Source: Hyphomicrobiaceae bacterium
Lineage (GTDB): Bacteria > Pseudomonadota > Alphaproteobacteria > Rhizobiales > Devosiaceae
Length of the DNA stretch: 64,000 nt
NCBI GenBank assembly: GCA_020638065.1
Contig: JACKJG010000009.1
Span: forward strand, 102,848-166,847
Reading direction: 5' to 3'
Shown here in pieces: positions 43,081 through 50,717 of this stretch; position 1 is the stretch's first letter, and every line of letters starts with the position of its first letter. The notes beneath the pieces are model-generated. The model did no database searches, was not told the DNA's origin, and saw nothing but the letters and a program-made list of their open reading frames with translations. The translations under genes and the position numbers were made by a program.

Positions 43081-44367
43081 ATGAACAAATGGCTGGTAAC
43101 ACTATCGTTCGCCGCGGTGTCAGCGGTGCTTCCGACCCACGCGTCGGCTGTGGAGCTGACTTTATGGGCGCCAAACAACTTCACGCCGGCGCATGCATTG
43201 CCGGACGTGGGCGAGCTCTACCAAGAGCTTTACGACCAGTTTCAGGCTGAAAACCCTGACATCGAATTGAACTACGAACTGCTGCCGGGTGGAGAGAACG
43301 CCCTGCAGCAAGTTCTGACCGCAGTTGGAACGGGCAACCTGCCCGACGTGGCTGTGCTCGATGGCTTCTGGATCGCTCGATTGGTGCAAACCGGAGAGCT
43401 ACAGCCTCTGGATGATTTCTGGAGTGAAGAGAGCCGAGCCTTGTTCGCCCCAGGTGCCGTCAACGAAGTCACATTCGACGGAAACGTCTACGCAAGCTGG
43501 TTCTACACCGCTTGGCGGGGGCTCTATTACCGGAAGAGCGTAGCCGAAAGCCTGGGTTATTCTGAGGTCCCCACCGACTTGGACGAGTTTCTCGAGTTTG
43601 CCGCGAAAGCCCGCGAAGCTGGAATGGATGCCGTGTTACTTCCGTCGGTGGAAGGGGAAGCCACAGCGCTTCATCTTGAGTCCATGTTCTGGGGTCTCGG
43701 TGGAGAACTGGTCGATGAAACGGGCAAACCGATCTTCTTTGAAAGTGAAAACCGCGACATCCTCGCCGAGGTCTATGGCATATACAAAACCTTGGTCGAT
43801 GAAGGATATATGCGGCCCGACGTTGCCACCTTGGATGAGGGGGGAATACGTCCCTACTTCTATTCAGGCGAAACCGCACTGGTCGCCCAGTCCTCTTCGT
43901 CCGTGGTTCAAATGTACACTGACATGCCGGACCTTGAAGGGGACATAGCTGCTGTCAACTACCCGCTTCCCGACGGTGCGATCGCCACTCCGGTCTTGGT
44001 GGGCTGGACGTATGGCATGTTTGCCGATGATCCTGAGAAGCAGGCCGCGGCCTGGAAGTTTATTGAGTTCATGATCCGGCCGGACAATCTGGGGCTTATC
44101 AATGAATCCTCCGGCCAGCTGCCGGTCGTTGAGGACATCTGGAATCGCGACTTCTTCACGAGCGATCCTCTGATGCGCCAATTCAAGGGCATCTTTGATA
44201 GCGGTGGGATGAAAGCTCGGCCCGGAGTTCCGATTTATCCGACGCTGTCCGCTGCGCTTTCCAGCCAGATCTCATCGATCATCGTGGGATCGAAATCGAT
44301 CGACCAGGCCATTGATGATGCTCGGGATGTTGTGATGGCGGAATACGAGCGCCAGACCAACCGATAA
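43081..44367 (+). CDS. Sugar ABC transporter binding protein (family 1)
   Basis: A 428-residue periplasmic MalE/UgpB-like protein. The signal peptide (MNKWLVTLSFAAVSAVLPTHASA) is followed by VELTLWAPNNFTPAH. Family features are NPDIELNYELLPGGENALQQVLTAVGTGNLPDVAVLDGFW, GGLYYRKS-type strand (RGLYYRKSVAESLG) and DPEKQAAAWKFIEFMIRPDN. The ligand is not readable; neighbours suggest an oligosaccharide or glycoside. GGAGGAGG precedes the start. Confidence 0.92.
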   Translation: MNKWLVTLSFAAVSAVLPTHASAVELTLWAPNNFTPAHALPDVGELYQELYDQFQAENPDIELNYELLPGGENALQQVLTAVGTGNLPDVAVLDGFWIARLVQTGELQPLDDFWSEESRALFAPGAVNEVTFDGNVYASWFYTAWRGLYYRKSVAESLGYSEVPTDLDEFLEFAAKAREAGMDAVLLPSVEGEATALHLESMFWGLGGELVDETGKPIFFESENRDILAEVYGIYKTLVDEGYMRPDVATLDEGGIRPYFYSGETALVAQSSSSVVQMYTDMPDLEGDIAAVNYPLPDGAIATPVLVGWTYGMFADDPEKQAAAWKFIEFMIRPDNLGLINESSGQLPVVEDIWNRDFFTSDPLMRQFKGIFDSGGMKARPGVPIYPTLSAALSSQISSIIVGSKSIDQAIDDARDVVMAEYERQTNR

Positions 44368-44376
44368 AACAATGCT

Positions 44377-44403
44377 GACATTGGGCGCCATGCGCCCAAT
44401 GTC
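44377..44403 (+). terminator. Hairpin between binding-protein and permease genes
   Basis: A perfect 12-bp stem (GACATTGGGCGC with GCGCCCAATGTC) with a 3-nt loop, 9 bp after the binding-protein stop and without a T tract. It probably protects the binding-protein message and reduces permease expression, as malE-malF repeats do. Confidence 0.7.
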
Positions 44404-44439
44404 TCTCGATCGTCCTCACACACCGTTCAGGATTTCGGC

Positions 44440-45339
44440 ATGAGCCGCCAAAGATCTGCCAAGGCGCTGATGGCGCGTCACCAGTACATATTCTTCATCG
44501 CGCCAGCCATATTCCTTGTGCTCGGGTTCACTGCGTATCCAGCACTTTATGGTGTGACGATCAGCTTTACCAACATGCACTTCGCCTACCCTGATTTCCG
44601 GTTTGTGGGACTGGAGAACTACTGGCGGTTCATCTCCTGGTCTGATCTGCCCAAAGTGGGGTTCAACACAGTCTTCTTTGTGGCTTGTGTGGTTGCGCTA
44701 CAGCTTTCGCTCGGGCTGCTCATCGCACTGCTCCTCAACAAGGCCCTGTTTGGTCGACGTCTAATGCGCAGCGTCGCAATTCTGCCCTGGATCATTCCCG
44801 CAATCATTATCGCATTGATGTTTCAGCAACTGTTCAACGGAAGCCGACTCGGCATCATGAATGCGCTTCTTGCAAACTTCGGATTTGACACTCGGAGTTG
44901 GTTGTCCAATCCAAATGAGGCAATGGCCGTCATGATACTGGCGGTTGTCTGGCGCGGAGTACCGTTGTCAATCATATTGCAGTTGGGTGGCCTGCAAACC
45001 ATTGCTCGTGAACTGTATGAGGCGGCTGCAATTGATGGTGCCACCCGGTGGCAAACGCTGCGATTCATCACGCTGCCGAACCTGAAGCCAATCCTGCTGA
45101 TCAACTTGATCATGATCACTTCAGGCACGCTCAATCACATTGACATTCCGTTGGCCCTGACGGGCGGCGGCCCCGGCAACTCCACAGAGGTCTTGGCGCT
45201 GAGCTTGTTCAAGCAAGGGTTTCAATCCCTTGATGCCGCGTACGCTTCAACAATTGCCACCATCATTCTGATCCTCAATTTGTTGCTCACGATAGCCTAC
45301 CTGCGAGTGCTGCGTCGGAAGGACGAGAAAGATGACTGA
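44440..45339 (+). CDS. Sugar ABC transporter permease (MalF/UgpA type)
   Basis: A 299-residue permease with six membrane helices: YIFFIAPAIFLVLGFTAYPALYGVTISFTNMHF is the typical opening, and the EAA loop reads ELYEAAAIDGATRWQTLRFITLPNLKP. It overlaps the next permease by 8 bp. It forms the channel with the MalG-type protein for the binding protein at 43081. Confidence 0.94.
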   Translation: MSRQRSAKALMARHQYIFFIAPAIFLVLGFTAYPALYGVTISFTNMHFAYPDFRFVGLENYWRFISWSDLPKVGFNTVFFVACVVALQLSLGLLIALLLNKALFGRRLMRSVAILPWIIPAIIIALMFQQLFNGSRLGIMNALLANFGFDTRSWLSNPNEAMAVMILAVVWRGVPLSIILQLGGLQTIARELYEAAAIDGATRWQTLRFITLPNLKPILLINLIMITSGTLNHIDIPLALTGGGPGNSTEVLALSLFKQGFQSLDAAYASTIATIILILNLLLTIAYLRVLRRKDEKDD

Positions 45340-46216
45340 TCTCGCTCAATCCGCGGTGACCCGCAACCGGCGTAACAGTCGGTGGACCACAGGTCGAATA
45401 GTCGAAACGGCACTCTCGTATCTTGCTTTCGCAGTAGTGGCGACGATCGTCCTGTTCCCATTGACGTGGGTATTGCTGGGCTCATTCAAGAACCCGTCCG
45501 AGATATTTGCGTACCCACCGACGATATGGCCGCGCGATTTTACATGGACGAACTACGCCGACGTGATCCGGCGCACGGACCTTCCCAAATACCTACTCAA
45601 CACAACCATCGTTACCGCCTTCACGTTGGTTTTCACTTTGGCAATTGGGACAGTAGCCGCCTACGGTTTCTCCCGCTGGAGATTTCCGTTCAAGCAAACC
45701 ATTCTCGTCACCTTGCTCGTACTTCAGTTGATCCCGAGCGCGGTAAACATTGTCCCTTACTACGTCATGATGAGTTGGCTGGGGTTGCTCAACACCCACG
45801 TGGGCCTGATCCTAATCTACACGGCAACCCATATCCCGTTCACAATTTGGATCATGAAGGGCTTCTTCGACACGCTTCCGGAAAGCTTGGATGAGGCCGC
45901 CATCATCGATGGATGTTCTAGGTTCCGGGTGTTCTGGAACATCATCCTTCCGCTGAGTTTGCCAGGGCTCTCTGCAGCCGGGTTCCTGACCTTTCTTGCG
46001 GCTTGGTCTGAGTTCTTGGTGCCCCTCGTTATCGCAAACTCTCGCGAGGTCGCCGTGATGAGTGTCGGTCTGTACAACTTCTTCGGAATCGACAGCAACA
46101 CCGCCTACCACTACGCGTTTGCCGCCTCGGTGATGTCCACGGCGCCAATCGTCATCGCGTATCTTTTTGCCCAGGAGTACCTCGTGTCCGGCCTGACGAG
46201 CGGTTCAGAAAAATGA
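45332..46216 (+). CDS. Carbohydrate ABC transporter permease (MalG/UgpE type)
   Basis: A 294-residue permease: LFPLTWVLLGSFKNPSEIFAYPPTIWPRDFTWTNY is the MalG-type periplasmic opening. The EAA loop ESLDEAAIIDGCSRFRVFWNIILPLSLPG is complete. About 25 basic residues precede the first helix. It lies 34 bp before the ATPase gene. Confidence 0.94.
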   Translation: MTDLAQSAVTRNRRNSRWTTGRIVETALSYLAFAVVATIVLFPLTWVLLGSFKNPSEIFAYPPTIWPRDFTWTNYADVIRRTDLPKYLLNTTIVTAFTLVFTLAIGTVAAYGFSRWRFPFKQTILVTLLVLQLIPSAVNIVPYYVMMSWLGLLNTHVGLILIYTATHIPFTIWIMKGFFDTLPESLDEAAIIDGCSRFRVFWNIILPLSLPGLSAAGFLTFLAAWSEFLVPLVIANSREVAVMSVGLYNFFGIDSNTAYHYAFAASVMSTAPIVIAYLFAQEYLVSGLTSGSEK

Positions 46217-46250
46217 TGGCGAACCAGGGCACTTCAAGGAGTTGAGCCAA

Positions 46251-47309
46251 ATGGCAGAAGTACGTCTCAGTCAGATTGAGAAATTCTATGGCGCTGTCAA
46301 AGTGATCCACGGCATCGATGCCGTTTTTGAGGATGGCGAGTTTGTAGCACTAGTCGGGCCGTCCGGTTGTGGAAAATCAACATTGCTTCGAATGATCGCA
46401 GGTCTCGAGGAGATCACTGTCGGAGACATCTACATAGGCGAAAAGCTAGTGAACGACCTGGCACCAAAAGCGCGCGACATCGCCATGGTTTTCCAGAACT
46501 ATGCGCTTTATCCGCACATGACGGTGGCGGACAACATGGGCTTTTCTCTCAAGCTCTCGGGTGAACCCAAGCAGAATCGTGACCGGCGGGTCAACGAGGT
46601 CGCGGAGATACTAGGATTGCAGGATCTCTTAGGTCGATATCCCCGGCAACTTTCAGGGGGACAACGACAGAGAGTTGCAATGGGCAGGGCAATCGTTCGC
46701 GACCCGCAGGTTTTTCTGTTCGATGAGCCACTTTCCAACCTGGATGCCAAATTGCGCATCAGCATGAGGGGGGAGATTAAGCAGCTTCATCAGCGACTGA
46801 AAACCACAACCATATTTGTCACCCATGACCAAATCGAGGCTATGACCATGGCTGATCGTATCGTCGTGATGAACGACGGACGCGTAGAGCAAGTTGGCAC
46901 TCCGATCGAGCTCTTTGATCGACCCAAGAACTTGTTTGTGGCGGAGTTCATTGGTTCGCCCAGCATGAATCTTTTGTCGGGCAAGATTGAGAAATCCGCG
47001 TCGAAGAACGTGTTTCGCACCGCTGGTGGGGAGAGCCTCCCAGTGATGCAATCTCTTTCAGCGGGAGATGAAGTTGTCTACGGCGTTCGCCCCGAGCATT
47101 TGACTTTGTCGCGTACAGGTGTCGAGGCGGAAGTGATCATTGTCGAGCCTACAGGCTCAGAGACCCAAGTGGTTTTTGCCTTAGGAACCGAGAAAATAGT
47201 TGGGTTGTTCCGAGAACGGGTAACTGCACAACCCGGCGACCTGCTCAAGATATTGCCGGACCCTGATCAGATTCACCTGTTCGATCGCGCAACCGGCGAT
47301 CGACTTTGA
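46251..47309 (+). CDS. Sugar ABC transporter ATP-binding protein (MalK/UgpC type)
   Basis: A 352-residue ATPase from ATG 46251, with AAGGAG nine bases upstream. Walker A GPSGCGKSTLLRM, Q-loop MVFQNYALYPHM, signature SGGQRQRVAMGRA, Walker B VFLFDEPLSNLD and H-loop VTHDQIEAMT are all present. The C-terminal TOBE-type regulatory domain (about 235-350) includes YGVRPEHLTLS. It energises the importer and may have other permease partners. Confidence 0.95.
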   Translation: MAEVRLSQIEKFYGAVKVIHGIDAVFEDGEFVALVGPSGCGKSTLLRMIAGLEEITVGDIYIGEKLVNDLAPKARDIAMVFQNYALYPHMTVADNMGFSLKLSGEPKQNRDRRVNEVAEILGLQDLLGRYPRQLSGGQRQRVAMGRAIVRDPQVFLFDEPLSNLDAKLRISMRGEIKQLHQRLKTTTIFVTHDQIEAMTMADRIVVMNDGRVEQVGTPIELFDRPKNLFVAEFIGSPSMNLLSGKIEKSASKNVFRTAGGESLPVMQSLSAGDEVVYGVRPEHLTLSRTGVEAEVIIVEPTGSETQVVFALGTEKIVGLFRERVTAQPGDLLKILPDPDQIHLFDRATGDRL

Positions 47310-47342
47310 AGGCGCTCCACCACACTAGAAATTGGATGAACC

Positions 47343-48905
47343 ATGACTGACTCTACTCAATATATCCTCGGGCAGGGCTCGCAGCTTTTCATCGACAATT
47401 CCCTGATTGAGCAATCGGACAGTGTCACTCGTCGGTGGCACAAACCAGAGCGGTTACAGAATGATCCGGTCTTGGTCGCCGATCAGCCATGGGAAGATTT
47501 TCCATATTTCACATACTCGAATTTCAACGTGCACTTCGATCCCCACGATGGTTTGGTGAAATGCTGGTATGAAGATCTTGGCCCTATGCATCCCTACCAG
47601 ACCCACCCGTGGAAGTCCCGGATCCTCTATGCCGAAAGTGAAGATGGCATTCACTTCCGGAAGCCTGACCTCGGGATTGAGGTCGATGGCCGACCGACAA
47701 ATATTGTTTGCGGCTACGTCGAAGGCGCGGAATCCAACAAGCGCAATCCTTGGGCCCACTGCGGAGTTCATTCGACCGGAATCGTGATTGATCCGGATCC
47801 AACTTCAAGCAGCCATCGCTACAGGATGCTGTTCTCTCGCGCTGAAGAGACCGGACACGGGAATATTGAGTGTGCGCATTCCGCTGATGGCATTATTTGG
47901 AAGCGGGATGACGAACCTCCTAAATATGGAAACGCCGGGTCCAGCCTGGGCGATGTGTCGATCCTTTACTACGACGCGCCGACCAAACTCTTCGTGCATC
48001 ATACGCGTCATGGCAGCATGCACCACACTGGGCAGCCGGCTAACTGGCCGAAACAGGCCGCCGGCGAGGGAGGCTTCTTTCCACCTTCATATCCACTTCG
48101 TCCCGACCTCATGAACAAGCGCCGTATTTTCCGAAGCGTCAGCGCGGACTTCGAGAACTGGACGGATCTTGCGGTCATTTGCGAACCGACTGATGAGCGA
48201 GACAATCTCGATGACGGGTTCTACGGAATGCCCATGTTTCGGGCGGGTCAGCATTACTTCGGCACACTCGGCGTATTGCACTATGTCGACAACGAAATGG
48301 ACGTCCGCCTCATGCAAAGCCATGACGGCGTACACTGGAGTGATACGGACAACGCCAAGCCGTTTTTAAAGGCCCGGGGAGAGGGCCACTGGGACCGACA
48401 TATGGTTTCGATGACGTCTGCTCCCGTCAAATTTGGCGATCGCTGGTTGTTCCACTTCGGGGGGTCGCTTGCTCATCATGACTATTGGATGTCTGGGCGG
48501 CAAAAGCTCGATCACGACGAGGCACGGGATCCTGCGGCGCACGTCCGATTTGGAATGGGCGTCGCTGAAATGCGATTTGAGGGAATTGCTTCACTCGAAG
48601 CTCGGAAGCCACGGTTGGGTCGGATTGTTACACGGCCGGTCCGCACCTCAGGCTCGAAGGTACTGATCAATGCCCGTTGTAAGCCCGGCGGTTCAATTCG
48701 AGTTGCCGTTGCGGACAGCGTTGGCAACATTCTCAAGGGCAGGGACTACGATGATTGCGTGCCGTTCGACAGTGACGCCGTCGAGCATGTTTTGTCATGG
48801 GCGGACGGAGGAGTTTGGAACGCTGGGAATGGACCTTCAGAATATCACAAGTTGATGTTCCTGATCGATGATGCGGAGCTGTTCAGTTTCGCGGTGCGGG
48901 GCTGA
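47343..48905 (+). CDS. Cytosolic beta-propeller glycosidase-like protein, paralogue of 31038
   Basis: A 520-residue protein without a signal peptide. The QLFIDNSLIEQSDSVTRRWHKP opening parallels the paralogue's QLFVDDFLI. Blades such as RILYAESEDGIHFRKPDL, MLFSRAEETGHGNIECAHSADGIIWKRDD and DVRLMQSHDGVHWSDTDN have the same SxDGxxW motif. A C-terminal beta-sandwich-like part begins near LGRIVTRPVRTSGSKVLINARC. It follows the importer ATPase by 33 bp, so its substrate is probably what the importer brings in. GH family not assigned. Confidence 0.65.
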   Translation: MTDSTQYILGQGSQLFIDNSLIEQSDSVTRRWHKPERLQNDPVLVADQPWEDFPYFTYSNFNVHFDPHDGLVKCWYEDLGPMHPYQTHPWKSRILYAESEDGIHFRKPDLGIEVDGRPTNIVCGYVEGAESNKRNPWAHCGVHSTGIVIDPDPTSSSHRYRMLFSRAEETGHGNIECAHSADGIIWKRDDEPPKYGNAGSSLGDVSILYYDAPTKLFVHHTRHGSMHHTGQPANWPKQAAGEGGFFPPSYPLRPDLMNKRRIFRSVSADFENWTDLAVICEPTDERDNLDDGFYGMPMFRAGQHYFGTLGVLHYVDNEMDVRLMQSHDGVHWSDTDNAKPFLKARGEGHWDRHMVSMTSAPVKFGDRWLFHFGGSLAHHDYWMSGRQKLDHDEARDPAAHVRFGMGVAEMRFEGIASLEARKPRLGRIVTRPVRTSGSKVLINARCKPGGSIRVAVADSVGNILKGRDYDDCVPFDSDAVEHVLSWADGGVWNAGNGPSEYHKLMFLIDDAELFSFAVRG

Positions 48906-48909
48906 AGGC

Positions 48910-49782
48910 ATGAAGAGGGATTCTCTAAGGGAACTGATCAAAGGCGGTCGCATAGTTCAGGTTCCAGGTGCCTTCGACAGCTTGTCTGCGCGTTTGATCG
49001 AGCGCGCCGGTTTTGAATCCGTTTACATGACCGGCTTCGGGGCTACCGCAAGTCGATTAGGAATGCCCGATATCGGCTTGCTGACCCAAACTGAGATGAC
49101 GGAGCAGGCGCGCAACATGACCCGGGCCGTTAACATCCCCGTCATCGCAGATGCCGATGCCGGATATGGAGGACCGTCAAACGTCGAACGCACAGTTCGA
49201 GAGTATGTTCAAGCGGGGGTCGCCGCGATTCATTTGGAGGATCAGGCTTCACCAAAGCGCTGCGGACAAATGTCGGGGATTCGACTCGTTGATCCCCAAG
49301 AAGCGGTTGCTCGCATCCAAGTTGCGACCCTCTCGCGCGGAAATAATGACCTTATCATTATCGGGCGGACAGACGCGCTTTCTGTAAGTGGGATGTCTGG
49401 AGCAATCCGACGCGCAAACATGTATCTCGAAGCCGGCGCGGACTTGGCGTTCGTTGATGGTGTGAAACGCATCGCCGAGGTCCGGGCAATTTCGGAACTG
49501 GTGCAGGGGCCGAAACTAGTTTCCATCGTCGACGGAACCGAGGCTGCTGAGCTCAGTGTTGATGACTTGCAAGAGATGGGCTTTAGCATCGTCCTTTACG
49601 CGGTCACTTGTTTGTTCAGCGCATCAAGAGCGATGTCAGACACCCTTGCGAGCCTGAAGGCGAATGGTTCGCCGAAGGGGATGCGTGGAATGAGTTACGA
49701 CGAATTCGTCGAGGTTGTTGACCTTCCATTTCATCAGGCTCTTGGCGACCGCTTTGATGTTGGCGCGGAACAACAAGAATGA
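48910..49782 (+). CDS. Isocitrate lyase/PEP mutase family enzyme, methylisocitrate-lyase-like
   Basis: A 290-residue TIM-barrel enzyme. PVIADADAGYGGPSNVERTV holds the Mg-binding Asp residues. The lid motif LEDQASPKRCGQMSG matches the K-(K/R)-C-G catalytic loop of 2-methylisocitrate lyases, with Gln in place of the usual His. It cleaves or decarboxylates a C-C bond next to a carboxylate, releasing pyruvate or a similar ketoacid. The ATG at 48910 lies 4 bp past the propeller stop. Within a sugar cluster it may cleave a 2-keto-acid intermediate; this is inference. Confidence 0.85.
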   Translation: MKRDSLRELIKGGRIVQVPGAFDSLSARLIERAGFESVYMTGFGATASRLGMPDIGLLTQTEMTEQARNMTRAVNIPVIADADAGYGGPSNVERTVREYVQAGVAAIHLEDQASPKRCGQMSGIRLVDPQEAVARIQVATLSRGNNDLIIIGRTDALSVSGMSGAIRRANMYLEAGADLAFVDGVKRIAEVRAISELVQGPKLVSIVDGTEAAELSVDDLQEMGFSIVLYAVTCLFSASRAMSDTLASLKANGSPKGMRGMSYDEFVEVVDLPFHQALGDRFDVGAEQQE

Positions 49783-49838
49783 CATTGCCACTGCCGAGCC
49801 TTTCACCTTTCGGTCGCACCGACTGTCGGTGTGAGACA

Positions 49839-49859
49839 GGAGTTGAACGCTTCAACTCC
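49839..49859 (+). other. Intercistronic hairpin before the SDR gene
   Basis: A perfect 9-bp stem (GGAGTTGAA with TTCAACTCC) with a 3-nt loop, 21 bp before ATG 49881. A second weaker hairpin (CACCGAC with GTCGGTG) lies at about 49817-49831. Neither has a T run; they may adjust expression inside the operon. Confidence 0.45.
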
Positions 49860-49880
49860 GCTTAGAGGAACAATGACAAA

Positions 49881-50717
49881 ATGAACGATAATCTCAAACC
49901 ACTAACTGGACAAGTTGCCTTGGTTACGGGGGCAGCGCGGGGTTTAGGTGAAGCAATCGCGCGAAAACTTGCAAGCAATGGTGCTTCGGTAGCGCTTGCT
50001 GACTTGGCAGCCCCTGAGGAGCTCGCGAATGAGATTTCGCGGCTTCACGGGGTGCCAGCGTTGCCGACAAAGTTGGATGTCTCTGATCCAGGTCAGGTAG
50101 AGGTCGCTTGCCGGACAATTGCTGCAGAGCTTGGCGGAATCTCCATATTGGTGAACAACGCCGGAATTATGCAGAGACTTGCTCAGGATCATCACCAACT
50201 ACCGTCGACAGACCTCGATCGAATGCTTGACGTGCACGTCCGTGGCTCTGCGCACTGCGCCGCCGCCGTTCTGGAAGGAATGAGGGAGAGTGGCTTTGGT
50301 CGCATAATCAACCTCTCTTCGGTGATTGGGTTGGTCGGCCTGCAGCGACGAACTTCTTACTCCACAGCAAAAGCCGCAATCGCTGGGCTGACGAGAGGGT
50401 TGGCGCTTGAGAATGGTCGATTTGGGATCACGGTGAACGCTGTGGCACCGGGTTTCATACTGACTCAGGTGCTTCAGGATAAAATCGACAAGGGGCTGCT
50501 CGACTATCCGCGTTTTGCGGAACGGGCAGCAGTGGGCCGCTGGGGCCGTCCTTGGGAAATTGCGCGCGTGGTGGCTTTCTTGGCGGAACCGGGATCAGGT
50601 TTTGTCACGGGAGCTGTGTGGCCAGTGGATGGCGGATTTGGTGCGAACGGCAATCCAGGTGAGGACATTGGACCTCTTACTGAAATGCCTCCGGTCGCTG
50701 AACTTGGGGGCTCATGA
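49881..50717 (+). CDS. SDR family oxidoreductase
   Basis: A 278-residue classical short-chain dehydrogenase. NAD(P) motif TGAARGLG (16-23), NNAG, and catalytic Ser146 or Ser147, Tyr160 and Lys164 (SYSTAKAAIAGL) are present; VAPGFILT is typical. The Asp after strand 2 (ALADLA) favours NAD. Its last bases overlap the next gene by ATGA, so it is coupled to the 3-dehydroshikimate-dehydratase-like protein. It may oxidise a cyclitol, sugar or quinate-like substrate. Confidence 0.9.
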   Translation: MNDNLKPLTGQVALVTGAARGLGEAIARKLASNGASVALADLAAPEELANEISRLHGVPALPTKLDVSDPGQVEVACRTIAAELGGISILVNNAGIMQRLAQDHHQLPSTDLDRMLDVHVRGSAHCAAAVLEGMRESGFGRIINLSSVIGLVGLQRRTSYSTAKAAIAGLTRGLALENGRFGITVNAVAPGFILTQVLQDKIDKGLLDYPRFAERAAVGRWGRPWEIARVVAFLAEPGSGFVTGAVWPVDGGFGANGNPGEDIGPLTEMPPVAELGGS

